A stretch of DNA of 64,000 bases from contig OY776674.1 of assembly GCA_963675555.1 (NCBI GenBank), positions 29,914,820-29,978,819 of the forward strand, in the 5' to 3' direction. Shown in pieces: positions 10,921 through 21,786 of this stretch. The notes under the pieces are model-generated. The model was given only the letters and a program-made list of their open reading frames with translations, was not told the origin of the DNA and made no database searches. Numbering within the stretch: position 1 is the stretch's first letter; every line of letters begins with the position of its first letter. Source of the stretch: Leptura quadrifasciata (Eukaryota > Arthropoda > Insecta > Coleoptera > Cerambycidae). Position numbers and translations under genes: made by a program.

Positions 10921-12082
10921 TTATTAACAGACAAGGACCAGCCGGAAACTTTAGTTAAGAATATAACTAAGAGATAAAACAAAAATTAAACGCGAGATAA
11001 AGTGAAATTGTGTAATGGGGGTTAAGCGGTTTTATGAAAATAAACCATCAACATATACCGGGTGTAAGATCATGGTATACCCCTCTTTTCTCCTGTAACA
11101 AAATCCGACTTTTCGCATGAAAAGCGTGCTTCACGTAAAAATGCCGTTGGAAGAGGTTGTTATACATTAAGGAGTGTAATTTTAGAAAGTGTAGTAAATG
11201 TCGCTGCACAGAGACGTAATGTCGCCCCGATCACAAAATTTAGAAAGTATAACGAAAACCGATTAAATTTTGAAAATAAAAACCCTTTTATGAATCCACG
11301 TTGTCAGAAAAGTATAGTTGCCATGTACTCAGATGTGCATGGGACCACCTTGCCTGAACGTATGAATTTATAATTGCCAGAATATAATTCAAAGTCGTTG
11401 CGATTCAAGCATTTTTAAGCTCCGAGGAGCGAATTAAATTAATATTGAACTGATAATACGTAAATAGACAGGCAAGCAAAAGTCCACCAAAATTATAAAC
11501 ATTGAACTTTTTTCGAATCTTTTTGTGTAATCTTTAGCTATAAACCGCATATTGGATGGTAGTTGGTTACATTATAAGTCGTTCCGTTCCTCACCATATG
11601 TTGTACACGGGCCAGACTATAGTTGTAAATATTTTAGAAAGTGTTAGTATTTACTGTATTAGATTTATAGTGTTACGACGTCCAATTGGTACCATCAGTG
11701 AAGCAGTTAAGCAAAAACAAACAGTAAGTATAGAGTTTTGTATTCTCTGTCTGAAACAGTAGTTTTGAACCCTTCTTTGTGAACGTTTAATATCTATTTT
11801 GGAAAGTATAATAAAAGTCCTTCAGACGTGAAAAGATAGATCGTTCACATCACTTCCGGCAAAACCGGAAGTGAAAAAAAATCAATTGTATGTCAAAAAG
11901 TGCCGCGGCGCTTATTATATATGTAGTATATCTTAAATTTCAATATATTATCTTCAAAAGTAAAGGAGAAAAAAAGGGTATACCATGATCTAAAGTAGAC
12001 ATTTCAACGGTTAAAATGAGCCCGGAGAGATTTTCCGTAGAAAATGATAACCCCCCCCCCGGCTGGTCCTTACCTGTTAATA
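10921..12082. mobile_element. Outer TIR element containing a second TIR element
   Basis: The left end reads TTATTAACAGACAAGGACCA followed by GCCGG (10,921-10,945). The right end (12,059-12,082) is its reverse complement with two mismatches (CCGGCTGGTCCTTACCTGTTAATA). A run of C bases at about 12,050-12,060 sits just inside the right end. No transposase is visible. The interior is largely occupied by another inverted-repeat element at 11,068-11,991, so the outer one would be only about 240 bp without it. Confidence 0.65.
11068..11991. mobile_element. Inner TIR element of about 0.92 kb
   Basis: The left end AGATCATGGTATACCC continues as a pyrimidine-rich CTCTTTTCTCCT block and is matched by the reverse complement at 11,958-11,991. 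A perfect 9-bp hairpin CACTTCCGG/CCGGAAGTG with a five-base CAAAA loop lies inside at 11,852-11,874. The best frame (11,556-11,762, 68 codons) is not recognisable. It is a non-autonomous DNA element nested in the outer TIR element. Confidence 0.7.
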
Positions 12083-12159
12083 TTTTTTTTGTCTTCAAAA
12101 TTGGCTTGGGCACCAGCCTTTATATATCTTTGTCTTTGAAATTCAAATATTGTATGCAT

Positions 12160-12380
12160 ATAAATAAATAAATGTTTATTAATCACCTCCCAGGTCACCT
12201 GAGTGACCCTCTTAAATCTAGGAGATCTACATTTGTTTGAGTAAAAGAGACAGGGCTCTGTAAATAGTCTATATTTGAAAATTATTTCGCAGTAGGTGGG
12301 GCTCGAACCCGCTTCGCTAGGTATGCTAAGGGAGATAGCAAAACGCGTTCACCCACTGAACTACATATTGAGCTGACATA
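12160..12380 (-). repeat. tRNA-derived SINE, minus strand
   Basis: On the minus strand the head reads TATGTAGTTCAGTGGGTGAA, an A-box like that of a tRNA. About 35 bases further on is GGGTTCGAGCCCC, a perfect B-box. A body of about 120 bases follows and ends in a tail of AATAAACATTTATTTATTTA. This is a tRNA-derived SINE in reverse orientation. It is distinct in sequence from the SINEs at 1.7, 59.3 and 62.9 kb. It is not a functional tRNA gene because there is no plausible anticodon arm or acceptor pairing. Confidence 0.7.
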
Positions 12381-12711
12381 CTATACACTGTTTGGGAAAG
12401 GCAGAAAGTAATAATTTACATGCATTAGATGCAAATTCTCAAATATTTTAATTGGAAATACTCGTACTGTGACAATTTATATTTCTTGTTTTTGAAGTAG
12501 ATGGTTGACTTTCCAATCCTTGCCATTGTGGTGCTGGCTTCGAGAGTGTACGTTTAATATTATCCTCTCATTCTGATAGAGCGCACATATTTTCAGACGT
12601 TCAGCAGGAACATAATCCGACAAGCTTGCCTGTCAACTGATGCACAACAATAATCACAGCGTTAAAGTGCACTTACTGTACCGTACTAGCACGTCTACTT
12701 TTAGGTTGCCA
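12381..12711. other. Unassigned
   Basis: Nothing recognisable lies between the SINE and the next repeat copy. Confidence 0.3.
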
Positions 12712-13087
12712 AAAAAAATTGACCTTGACTTGTCGTACATGCCTTAAATTGCAATTTTATGGACTCTTATTTGCTTGCTTTGCGTATTTACCGTTATCTA
12801 CCCCGTTTACCCCCGAACCCTTCAATGGAATTAGATCAAAATATAATCTAGTTCCAGATCTCGTTACAGTACATAAGTGTACCAAATTTCAAGTCAATAT
12901 CATAAACGGTTCCAGAGTAAACGTGCGCGCAAAAAAGTTACAGGCAGACAGACAAACAGACAGACCGACAGGAACATTTTTTTTGTTCAAATTTAAAATC
13001 TCGACGTTTCATGACATTTTAAGCCTATTTTAACAAAAAAATAATTATTTTTTTTGCGTCACTATATTTCCACTGGACGTGGAAGTA
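12712..13087 (-). mobile_element. Minisatellite-bearing TIR element, copy B (truncated)
   Basis: This is the reverse complement of the left half of copy C at 53.3 kb. It includes the terminal CTGGACGTGGAAGTA (ending at 13,087), the GACAGACAGA block and the 'AAATTTCAAGTCAATATCAT' block. The internal minisatellite and the far terminus are absent. The apparent 104-codon frame on the plus strand is a by-product of the repeat and not a gene. Confidence 0.75.
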
Positions 13088-14699
13088 AAATTATTCAGTA
13101 TGTATTCAACAAGTCCGGAAAAGCTGGTTGTTCGGATCGAGTTCTCTTCGTATAAGAACATTTTTTTAATCGTAGAACAGAGTAACGACTGCACGTTCAA
13201 GTTCAGTTATTTCATATGGCAGTGAAAATAATACCGTGCAAAAAGTCCATCCCGGTCTATCGCCAAGATCATCGCAACCTGTGCACCGACCGGGGTAAAG
13301 CCATCCATCAAGCGTGTAATTCAGCCTTTTTATTCGGTCAGGCAGAGAATATCACGTATAATGCATTTTACTCTTTCTTTTTAATAAAATTGATTTTATC
13401 CGCAGACACAAAAAGATTTCAGTTTTTATTGGGCGGGTAATAAAACAGTTTCGGATTTCGGTAATTCTATCTAGTCGGCCGCCACAGATTTACCCGAAGA
13501 TGTTAAAGATGGTAGTAATTCATTGTCTCGAAACAATTCCATGCACCAGCTATAAAAAACAGTGGCAGTTAACTTTATGTGGGGAAAGTAAGAATACACT
13601 TTTTTGGGGTTTGAGTAAAAATATTTTAAGATCGAGAGCGTTAACCTTCAAAACGGTTTCACTTAATCCCGTACTTCTCGGGGCTTAGCGCGGGTGTTCC
13701 AAACCGAAAGGTTTACACAAATTAGTTGGGAAATAGTAAACAAAAAACGTACACGCCGTTTTACTTTTCACCCGTTCGTCAGAAATGAGAAATGAGGCAC
13801 GAATTGAGGCTGCTGAGCACTTATGCTTACTCAAAATGTATTTTGATGAAAAACAATCCAGAAAAAAGCTCCCATGTTTGTTTGGATTCGTCTTGTTTGT
13901 TTTATGAAACTTTGAACTTGAAGGGATTTTATTTCGGTTTGTGTACGTCTCGCTTTTATTTAGTATACGTGAATCTGTATTTCATTTATCAGTCAACACG
14001 GAACACATCTTAAAGGATTTGTTTATTGTTGGGTGCTGCATATGGTTAAAATTTAATTTCAGGATCTCGAGCATCTGTTTAGGAATTACACGGGAATATG
14101 TAATCACTGCGCATAATTCAGCGAATTAATTGCTCTCCGGTTTATGTTAAAAGTAAATAACATCCAGAGTTGGCGTATCGCGGACATGGGTGTTGTTGGT
14201 TGGTCAGTGTAAAATTTTAAAAGTGTCCTGAAAATGCACTTCCACAACAGACTGCGTTCATTTTAAAACGGATTAAAATATGGCTCACAAAGTACAGAAT
14301 CCATAAATATACCAAGCGTCAATTTTGGTTGATATTCAACAATTATTATTGGCTATTTAATCACAGATTTTATTTATAATTAATTAAATAAATTTAATAT
14401 TTCATTTGCTAGGTAACAGGCACCAGGTTTGTGTATATTAGTGATTTATAAAAGGAACAAATGAAAGGTTTGAATACTATTAAAGCATAATCAGATAACG
14501 CATAATTAAATAAATCTACCTACTATAAATATCTGTGTGTAAAACTGAACAAACAAAAATATTGAATTACTCTAAATTTAGCAAAAATATAGAAATAAAT
14601 GCTTGTCCAAATTTTGAGTACATGATTTAATAGAAAGAAACTATTAAATTATCGATAAAACATTATTATAATTTTCTGTACTAAATAAATAAATAACCT
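13088..14699. other. Unassigned unique DNA
   Basis: No transposon motif or reliable gene was found. Several frames of 60-75 codons occur between 13,216 and 14,129, but none has recognisable domains or consistent start and stop context. The segment is less AT-rich around 13,200-13,690 and could contain host non-coding sequence. Confidence 0.3.
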
Positions 14700-15010
14700 A
14701 CTATCCTACTTGCACTGACGAGAGCCAACAGCGTGAAACTGCAGTCTGCAAGTGGTATGGGACGAGTAGCACGAGAGCTACTTTAAGTAGAATCAGTCTT
14801 TCGGCTGGTGTTTGTTGCAATCGAAGCATTAGCGTTTTGTTGGTAATATGCAATTATTACACTTAACGCGCCAGGACCGTAACTTGTAATTCAGCGCTCG
14901 GCGGGGCACATACCCCGGAGAGTAGCTGTTGGTTGGAGTCTGGTTACATTCCTTATAGTAAAATAAGGATTTTACAGAGGAGCTTGCGACTGAAATACAA
15001 TGTTTTAATA
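14700..15010 (+). repeat. Hammerhead-bearing repeat unit, copy 1
   Basis: This roughly 310-bp sequence begins with a hammerhead ribozyme motif (14,708-14,753). Downstream it carries blocks shared with 47,000-47,260: CAGTCTTTCGGCTGGTGTTT, GCAATCGAAGCATTAGCG, TTCAGCGCTCGGCGGGGCAC and GGAGAGTAGCTGTTGG. It diverges from the other copy at about 15,010. It abuts the 3' side of a minus-strand RT remnant. The arrangement fits a metazoan retrozyme or a Penelope-type terminal repeat, both known to carry such ribozymes. Which of the two it is remains an inference. Confidence 0.75.
14708..14753 (+). ncRNA. Type-I hammerhead ribozyme motif, copy 1
   Basis: Stem I is ACTTGCA (14,708-14,714) paired with TGCAAGT (14,747-14,753), 7 of 7 pairs. 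The core CTGACGA is at 14,715-14,721 and the GAAA at 14,735-14,738. The CTGCAG palindrome (14,739-14,744) forms stem III and is followed by TC, so the predicted cleavage lies after C14,746 in the GTC triplet. Stem II (GAGC, loop CAACA, GCGT) has a G-T wobble and one mismatch, so this copy is weakened. A stem III this short favours activity as a dimer, as described for retroelement hammerheads. Confidence 0.75.
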
Positions 15011-15069
15011 CACATATATACATATACATTTCCATACACCCATATAGCGCATTAGTTTGCAATAAAAAA

Positions 15070-16270
15070 AATCATATTAACCGACAATACAAGAAAAACA
15101 AAAAGATGTTACTTAAAACTGTCACTAGCAACTCTCATTACCTCACCATACGAATTACAATTGATATCACAGATATGGCAGATTTTGTTATAATTGTCAC
15201 ACACTGCATTTACTGGACTGTTTAATAATACATTGGTTCTAAAATAGGAACAGTAAAATATGAAATACTGCCTTGAATTCGGCCGTGGTATTGGATAACT
15301 TACAAAATCGAGTTACATTTCCTTCTGAATTCTAGACTTTTAACGTCATCCCTTGTAATGAGTGATTCATGATCACATCCTGTAGCAGGATACAAACCGT
15401 CCTGCCCTCTTTATATACTAAAAACTTTAAGAATTTTCGCTGTATATTTTCGGGAGGGGATATATGACATAATTGATATAAATAATATGGACATCAAATA
15501 AGGGATCCATATTCAAGTTTCGAACGAATGCATGAAAAAATACAGCAATTTTAAAGCTTGAATATTATTGAAATTGACAGTAAATCCTAACATTTTAATA
15601 GCTTTAACTGATATGCTGTTGATATGCTCTGAAAACTTGACATTTAGAAATATTAAGGCTAAGCTTATTGGAAACCCTCCAGTTATCTACTTGCTGTAAA
15701 TTACTTTGCAGTTTTGCATAGTCCTCTAATTTGTTAATGCTCATAAAAATTTTCAAGTCGTCAGCGAAAATAAGTTTTTCAAAATAAATAATATAAGTAA
15801 TGCCATTGATAAATATCGTGACCAAGAGGAGCCCAAGGTTAGATACTTGAGGCAGCCCTGAGGTTGCTTAGATGATTGTGGATTCATAACCGTTATAAGA
15901 AACAAATCGACTTCTATTAGAGTGATACGACCCAAAAAAGTGCATTAAAGAAATAAAAAACCAAAGTGATCTATTTTTAGTTATGAGAATGTGATGGTCT
16001 ATGCGATCAAAAGCCTTCGAGAAGTCTGTGTATATCACATCCATCTGACCCAGCTTGTCAATAGCATGTGAGACAAATTGTTTAAAGACAGATAAATTGG
16101 TGACAGTTGATTTATTATTGGCAAAGCCATGTTGGAGAAATTTGAAGGGCGACAGAAGGCTGAATGTGATTATACAAAACTATCTCGAAAACCTTAGCAA
16201 TATTACAGAGTAGGGACATTGCACGATAATTCGTTACATTTGAAGCTTCGCCACTTTTAGTTTTGTATTA
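15070..16270 (-). pseudogene. Non-LTR retrotransposon RT remnant
   Basis: Minus-strand blocks in order are: 'ASNVTNYRAMSLLCNIAKVFE' near 16,250 to 16,190; 'MDVIYTDFSKAFDRIDHHIL' at about 16,045-15,985; a frameshifted loop region with 'SRFVSYNGYES'; 'LIFADDLKIFMSINKLEDY' at about 15,780-15,720, with the catalytic FADD; and 'NKLSLNISKC'. The C-terminal part runs down to about 15,100 and includes 'GCDHESLITRDDVKSLEFRR' at about 15,380-15,320. Stops and frameshifts occur throughout. It belongs to the same style of element as the 7.2-8.8 kb remnant. The hammerhead repeat at 14.70-15.01 kb begins just beyond its 3' end. Confidence 0.8.
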
Positions 16271-18350
16271 GTTTGTTATTGTAGACTTTAATTATTTATT
16301 TCTACATTAAGTTCATCTGTTATTTTATTTACATTCTTGTATAAAGTAGGTGTAGTAGTACAATTTAATAAAATTGTTGACTTGCACTCTTTTTTTATAC
16401 CGATCCTTCCGCAGTTACTTGCTAAAACGGTAAAAGGAAAATTGTTCTCTACACGTTGTGTTTTTCAAGCTCAAGCCCATTCGTATCTGTGAATATATGC
16501 AATATGCAATCGTGAAATTGTAGCTGTAATCATACTGAAACCGTGAAATGGAGCGAATTTACTTACAACTGGAACTACTGCTATTTCCAATTGCATTTAC
16601 GTTCACAGGTAAAAATCACTGTTAAAAATCAGTCCATCATCCATCTCTATGATAAACAGTCCGTGTTGAACCCACCAGCGGATCCAGAGAAGGGGGGCCA
16701 CGGGGATTATTCCCCGCTCTTACTTTCCCCAACACAAACGATCAAAATATAGACTTGCACTCACTAGCTGCATTTCGCGGAATAAAAATATTTAGTTTGG
16801 ATTCGTGTCTAACCTAACTCCCCAACCAACTCAGTGTTACCTCCTTTCCCTTATTATTTATTTTTGAGAAAGAATTGAGGCAACATATGCGGATGACTAA
16901 CTTCTTATTTGCCTGTCTATTCGTAATATCTGGAATGAATTTGAATTCACATATACTTTGTACATGGTAATCGAACACAAGTGGACCAGGAATGACTGAT
17001 TAACCACAGTTGGCGGGGAATTAAAATTCGTTTGGAAACTTTTGGAAAAATTTGACCTGACATTTTAACGTTTTTGGCAAAATCATCTCCTGGGATTCTC
17101 TCCTCATAACAGACTTTGCGTAAGTTGCAATTCTATACAATTTTGTAGAGAAAATTGACTTTTTTGTGTTTGGTCCCTAAAATAGCTATTTTAGGGACTC
17201 ACTTGAGTCCGTAAAACATAGAACCACGACAAATATATTAAGGATGTGCCGATAAGACAAGCGATCGGAGCTTTCATCCGTCCTTAGGTGTTCGTAAAAA
17301 GCACTTTTGACGAAACATTGGGAAGTCTGCATCGATAACGGTGGATGACACCACATATTAAATCATTATTACTTTGTGAGTGTATAGTAATGGGATGAAA
17401 TCGCCCGAGGATACGCCTTCGCAGTACTCCACACATCATGACAAGTAAAGTAGCCACGGTAAAGTCTCAATTTTATTACGTTTATTATAAAGTCGTGTAC
17501 GACGTACGTTTGTTCTTTTGATTTTAACGATCAGATCGTTAAATCCATCAGCGCTGCAGTAAGTTTTCGAATTAAATTAATTAGCGTAAGAGAGTGCACG
17601 TGGAAGAAATAAAAGCAAGAATTGAAAAAAGGCCCAGCTTGTTTCAAAGTGCATATTTCTTCCCTCTTCCACGTCGTATAAATTACATCAAGGCCCATTT
17701 ACCAAAGTTTATATTCCACGGTCGATTACGTACACAGTATTTAAATTATTTTTATTTGCGTTGGTTTGTTAGTGACGCCATTTAGCGCACAAAGTTTACA
17801 AGAGTTAAATATTTATATGCCAAAATTCCACATCCTGTAAATATTATTATTAGAGCCTGCTTTTTTTCGACCAACTTTTCAGATAATACTCAGCGCATGT
17901 GTTCCGCTTGCGACGATAACCATCACATAAAAACTATATTTAAAATCTTGCCTCAACGTTTTAAAACACATTTTTAAATTGTATTCGCAGTTTCCGTAAT
18001 CTGCTGTCAAATGTTTGGAAACTGTGACCATTGAAAACGTGCAGACACCGTTCTGCACAGGATACAACATACAGGGTGGGGCAATACTGCGTCCCACTAC
18101 GATAGCTCGAGTTTAAAAAAAATACAGGTAATGTACATAAAATAGTTTATAACTGGAAGTTATTTTCGAATATACAGGGTCAACCAAGATGATTATACAG
18201 GACCAAGTGTTATTTTCTTAAATGAAATGCTACAAACATCAGTACATTTTTAGAAGCCTCTTTCTAGACCTATTTCACTCCTATATTATTATTGAGTATC
18301 TCACAACCATTTGGATGTAGTTTTTGTTGAAATAATGCCATCTGAGTGGA
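16271..18350. other. Unassigned; hAT-like end fragment near 16,675
   Basis: Mostly unrecognised. At 16,675-16,705, CAGCGGATCCAGAGAAGGGG resembles the left end of the hAT MITE found at 45,386 (CAGGCGCGGATTCAG...), but no matching right end follows, so it is at best a solo remnant. A CTAAAATAGCTATTTTAG palindrome is near 17,180. ACAGGGTG-type motifs occur at 18,071 and 18,174, sequences often seen at ends of insect elements. Confidence 0.35.
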
Positions 18351-18642
18351 TAGGCAAAGCGGGTTCTGGCCCACTCAGTAGAGGAACACTGGGGGTTTTT
18401 AATCTCGTCACGAACTGGATGGCATGTGGTTATCAGGAGTCTTTAAGACCTGTTTATATCTGTTTATAACTTGTTCAAGACCTGTTTACAGCTGTTTAAA
18501 ACCTGTTTAATATTCGTACAGACCTGTTTAAAATCTGTTTATAGCTCTTTTATATCCTGATGGACGCATGCAATCTAGTTCATGACGTAATTAAGAACCC
18601 TCAGTGTTCCTCTACTGAGTGAGCCAGAAACTGCTTTGCCTA
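18351..18642. mobile_element. MITE with ~80-bp inverted arms and CTGTTTA array
   Basis: The left arm begins TAGGCAAAGC and contains CACTCAGTAGAGGAACACTG. The right arm is its reverse complement, with a few mismatches, ending GCTTTGCCTA at 18,642. Between the arms, at 18,447-18,552, the motif GACCTGTTTA or CTGTTTA is repeated about nine times at short irregular spacing. There is no coding capacity. It is a foldback-type non-autonomous DNA element of unknown family. Confidence 0.8.
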
Positions 18643-18974
18643 GTGTAGTACATGAAAAATTATCTTTTACTTTTTAGTACGACTTTGTAAGAAAAGCAAG
18701 TTTTAAAAGTTTTTTAAAATTTTTTATTTTCTACTTTTTAGTCATACTTTAATTGAATTACTGTCATACATAAATATTGTGACGTCCCTCGTAAAAGTCT
18801 CTAATCAGGTGAAAACTTTTTGTATTCTACGTTTTGGCGGAGGTGCCAGTTGTATAGTACATTTAATCAATTTTCACCCCCCTACGTGCGGATAAAGTGT
18901 GTTAAATAAAGAATGCAAAATCTGGACAAACAAGAAAAATACTACATTGTGAGTTAAAGAAAAGCAAGTAAAAA
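18643..18974. other. Unassigned
   Basis: AT-rich sequence with no recognised feature. The run TCTACGTTTTGGCGG near 18,829 might belong to the Penelope element that follows, but this is not established. Confidence 0.25.
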
Positions 18975-19735
18975 TAGCGAACATTTTATTGAAAAAATTT
19001 ATGAAAACGATTTTCATGAATCACACCTGAGGATCAGCTTTGATGTAGTCAGTCTTTTTACCAATGTTCCTGTGGATAAAATTTTGCAAATAATTAGATG
19101 AATGATAATAATTTAGGAAATAGAAAATGAAGTGTAAAAAGCATAATTGAACTTTTAACAATGAGTGTAGAAACAAATTGGAAAACGGTCTTAAGCAATA
19201 TATTTATAGAAAATTTTGAAAATAGACATGTTCAAAGTCGTATTGTAACCTGCGGATTTACGGTGCAAATAAAAAAGAAAATAAAAACTTTACGAGCTCA
19301 TTATTAAAGCCGGTGAACCATTCGGCATGGTGTCATCAAACAAGCCGACGTGCATTAAAAACTTATAATGGTAAGATAGTACAGAGTAACGGTTTTTAAT
19401 GGGGTCATAAAATTTTTGTTGCATATTTTATTTGCACGGTTAAATTGCAAATGACTATACACACAAACCGGTTGTCTGATTGAAATATGTTGACGACATT
19501 TTTGCAATCAGGTCTAATAAGGTTGTTTTGATAGATAGTTTTAAAAAATATATAAATAGCAAGAAACCTTCTATTAAATTTACTTTAGAAGTAGAAAGTA
19601 TAACCAAATTAACATTTTTAGATGTTTTAATGAAAATAATGAATAATACCATTGAAACAAGTGTTTATAGAGATAAAACTCACAAAAAAAGAAATTTAAA
19701 TTTTAACTTAAGAGTACGTTTGCACGCACCAGTCA
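18975..19735 (+). pseudogene. Penelope-like element reverse transcriptase remnant
   Basis: Penelope-like elements encode a telomerase-related RT. The plus strand shows 'LRISFDVVSLFTNVPVDKIL' (19,030-19,080), a hallmark Penelope block, then 'NIFIENFENRHVQS'. After a MITE insertion it continues 'KPVV', a TGA at 19,477-19,479 where the family has Trp, 'LKYVDDIFAI' with the catalytic YVDD at 19,486-19,497, 'SIKFTLEVES', 'LTFLDVL' and 'VYRDKTHKKRNLNFN'. The C-terminal GIY-YIG endonuclease is missing. Stops at 19,096 and elsewhere show that it is dead. Family assignment is firm. Confidence 0.85.
19251..19449. mobile_element. MITE family M, copy 2, inside the Penelope RT
   Basis: The ends are TGCGGATTTACGGTGCAAAT and its inverted counterpart ATTTGCACGGTTAAATTGCA. 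The interior carries the family M core in reverse (CATCAAACAAGCCGACGTGC). It separates the two halves of the Penelope RT, so it inserted after that element had arrived. It is shorter than copy 1. Confidence 0.85.
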
Positions 19736-21635
19736 ATCGCGAGTAAATGCGCAACTAATTGATAACACAGAAGTCACACTAATCTAGGCGGCGTACAGGA
19801 CCGTACGAACTGTAATTGCGACGCGATTTTATGTTTATATGTACCAGTTACCAACAAAACCTCGGTGACACACAGAACATCTTGAAGTATTGTGCGTTGC
19901 GCGTAGATTTAGTTGGCATAAAAGACGAGATATTCGTAAATCGCCGAATTTAGCTATCAGGAACACATAAGTGCTGTGGTATAATTTGATATAAGTATAC
20001 TTTGAATAATACGTAGGCATTTAGAACACCAGGAAATGCACAGACTTTATTCATGTTTGTGTGTAATACTTAAATGTTTATAGTTATTTAATATAAAGGA
20101 AATTAGTGAACCATGTAGAAACTTTTCTGTACACCCTTAATAAGAATCTGTACCACAATGGAAAATGAAAAAAAAAAAAAAACTTTTGAGCATTAAAAAC
20201 AATATTTCAGTATTCTGTGATCTAAGAGTGCTATTTTAATTGTCATTTTCGAGGACTAAAGTATAGAAAGTGGCTTCTGTCCCTCGAGGAGTAAAAGAGA
20301 CGTGTACTTTACTCCTCGATCCAACGCGTGAGAATCGGGCAACCTAATCACTACACCACGGACGGCTAATAAAGAAGCTACATATTTCTTATTATTTCAA
20401 TACGTTTTAATGTCAATCGCTCAATGTCGTCATTACCAGCTATTTGATGTCGGCCGGTACCAGTTGGGAAGTCACAGTGTAGTTTATAACCTTAATTCCT
20501 TCCAAGATTTAATATAATTCGGGAATTGTGCAGTAAGTTTAAATGAAATTGTAGTGTTCTAATATAATGAATACAACTGGTACATCTTTCGCAATTTTTT
20601 TTATTATAAAATGTTTTAATCAAAAAGAAACATAATAACTACCTCCTACTTTTCTTCGGAGAAACAGGGAAAAATGGAAAGGTTATATAAATAGCCATTA
20701 CTTAATTTTTTTCGTATTGTGGCAGAGATCAAAGTACTGTCAATCTTAATAAATAAAAAGTAATTAATCGCAAGAATATATAATCAGCAATACTTTTATT
20801 GACATTGTCTATTGACATTGTCATTCCTTAACAGTAATTTGAGCAAATACTTAAACAAAGTTTTAAGTGCTATTTCAAACATAAAAATGAAAAATGAGCC
20901 CGACCATGCTTTCATACGTCTAGTGAAGAGGTTGTTGGGTACCCTGTTTAATTACTAAAGAAAGTACTGGTAATTACGTCACCAGTATATTAATTACTAT
21001 TTATTTAACTGAAGGATAAACAAATAAATTTGGCCATTTGCGTGATCGTCTAGTTTTGTTAGTGTAGGACCCAAATATCGTTGTGTGTGTGTAGTAACCC
21101 TTTTTAATTTACCCAGGTTCTTTTATATAAAGTTTAATATTACTTGTTTCTGTCTGATACTATATACCTTCGAAAATTAATCACTCTGTTAATTAATTGA
21201 AATACCTGGTAAACTTGAACACCCTGTCTATTAATTGGGAGACCTAGTTAATTATATATGTTATTTATGTAGTATTTTATTACTCAAGATTGCACTGTAC
21301 ATTTATAATTGAAGTTTGTTTTCTATTTTGCTTTGAAACAAAACCATTTATTTAGTTTATTACTTATATGACGAAAAAGGTAAAGGTGAAAGAAAAGACA
21401 ATAATTGATGGGAATAAATAGTAAAAAAAAACATTTTATTTTATATAAATTGATGTAGCAAATAGCTATACATGAAATCAAAAGTAGTCCAAATATTTGA
21501 TGAGATAATTGTCTAAATATTATAATAGGAAAATTTGCGCTGCTATAGTATATGACTATACTATAGATATGCTGAGTGTTTTGATGTAATACCAAGAACT
21601 TATACAAAAGTATGCTGTGTTATTTTAATAGTAAT
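19736..21635. other. Unassigned; tRNA-like head at 20,318-20,370
   Basis: No genes are recognised. On the minus strand at 20,370-20,318 the sequence GTGGTGTAGTGATTAGGTTG resembles a tRNA A-box and D-arm, and an anticodon-arm-like TTCTCACGC follows, but the B-box is degenerate. It is probably a decayed SINE head. The direct pair of GAGGAGTAAA and its inverted form around 20,286-20,318 forms a small hairpin. Confidence 0.35.
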
Positions 21636-21786
21636 TAGGGTTGTGGCAATGGCCTAGTAATAACAATTTATAATTAGAGCTGCTAGCAATTGCTAGGTAA
21701 TAATGTTTTATAATTAAAGAAAGTTGTTAGCAATCGCTAGATAATAATAATTTATAATCAGAGTTGTTAGCAATAGCCAAGTAATG
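21636..21786. repeat. Minisatellite, about 40-45 bp period, four units
   Basis: Four imperfect units share the pattern GTTGTTAGCAATNGCTAGNTAATAAT followed by TTTATAAT. Successive occurrences of the GCAAT...TAGTAAT block lie near 21,644, 21,685, 21,730 and 21,770. No coding potential. Confidence 0.7.

Noticed and set aside
12047..12060. Run of about ten C bases as a possible G-quadruplex
   Set aside because: A single homopolymer without further G/C tracts does not support a quadruplex claim.
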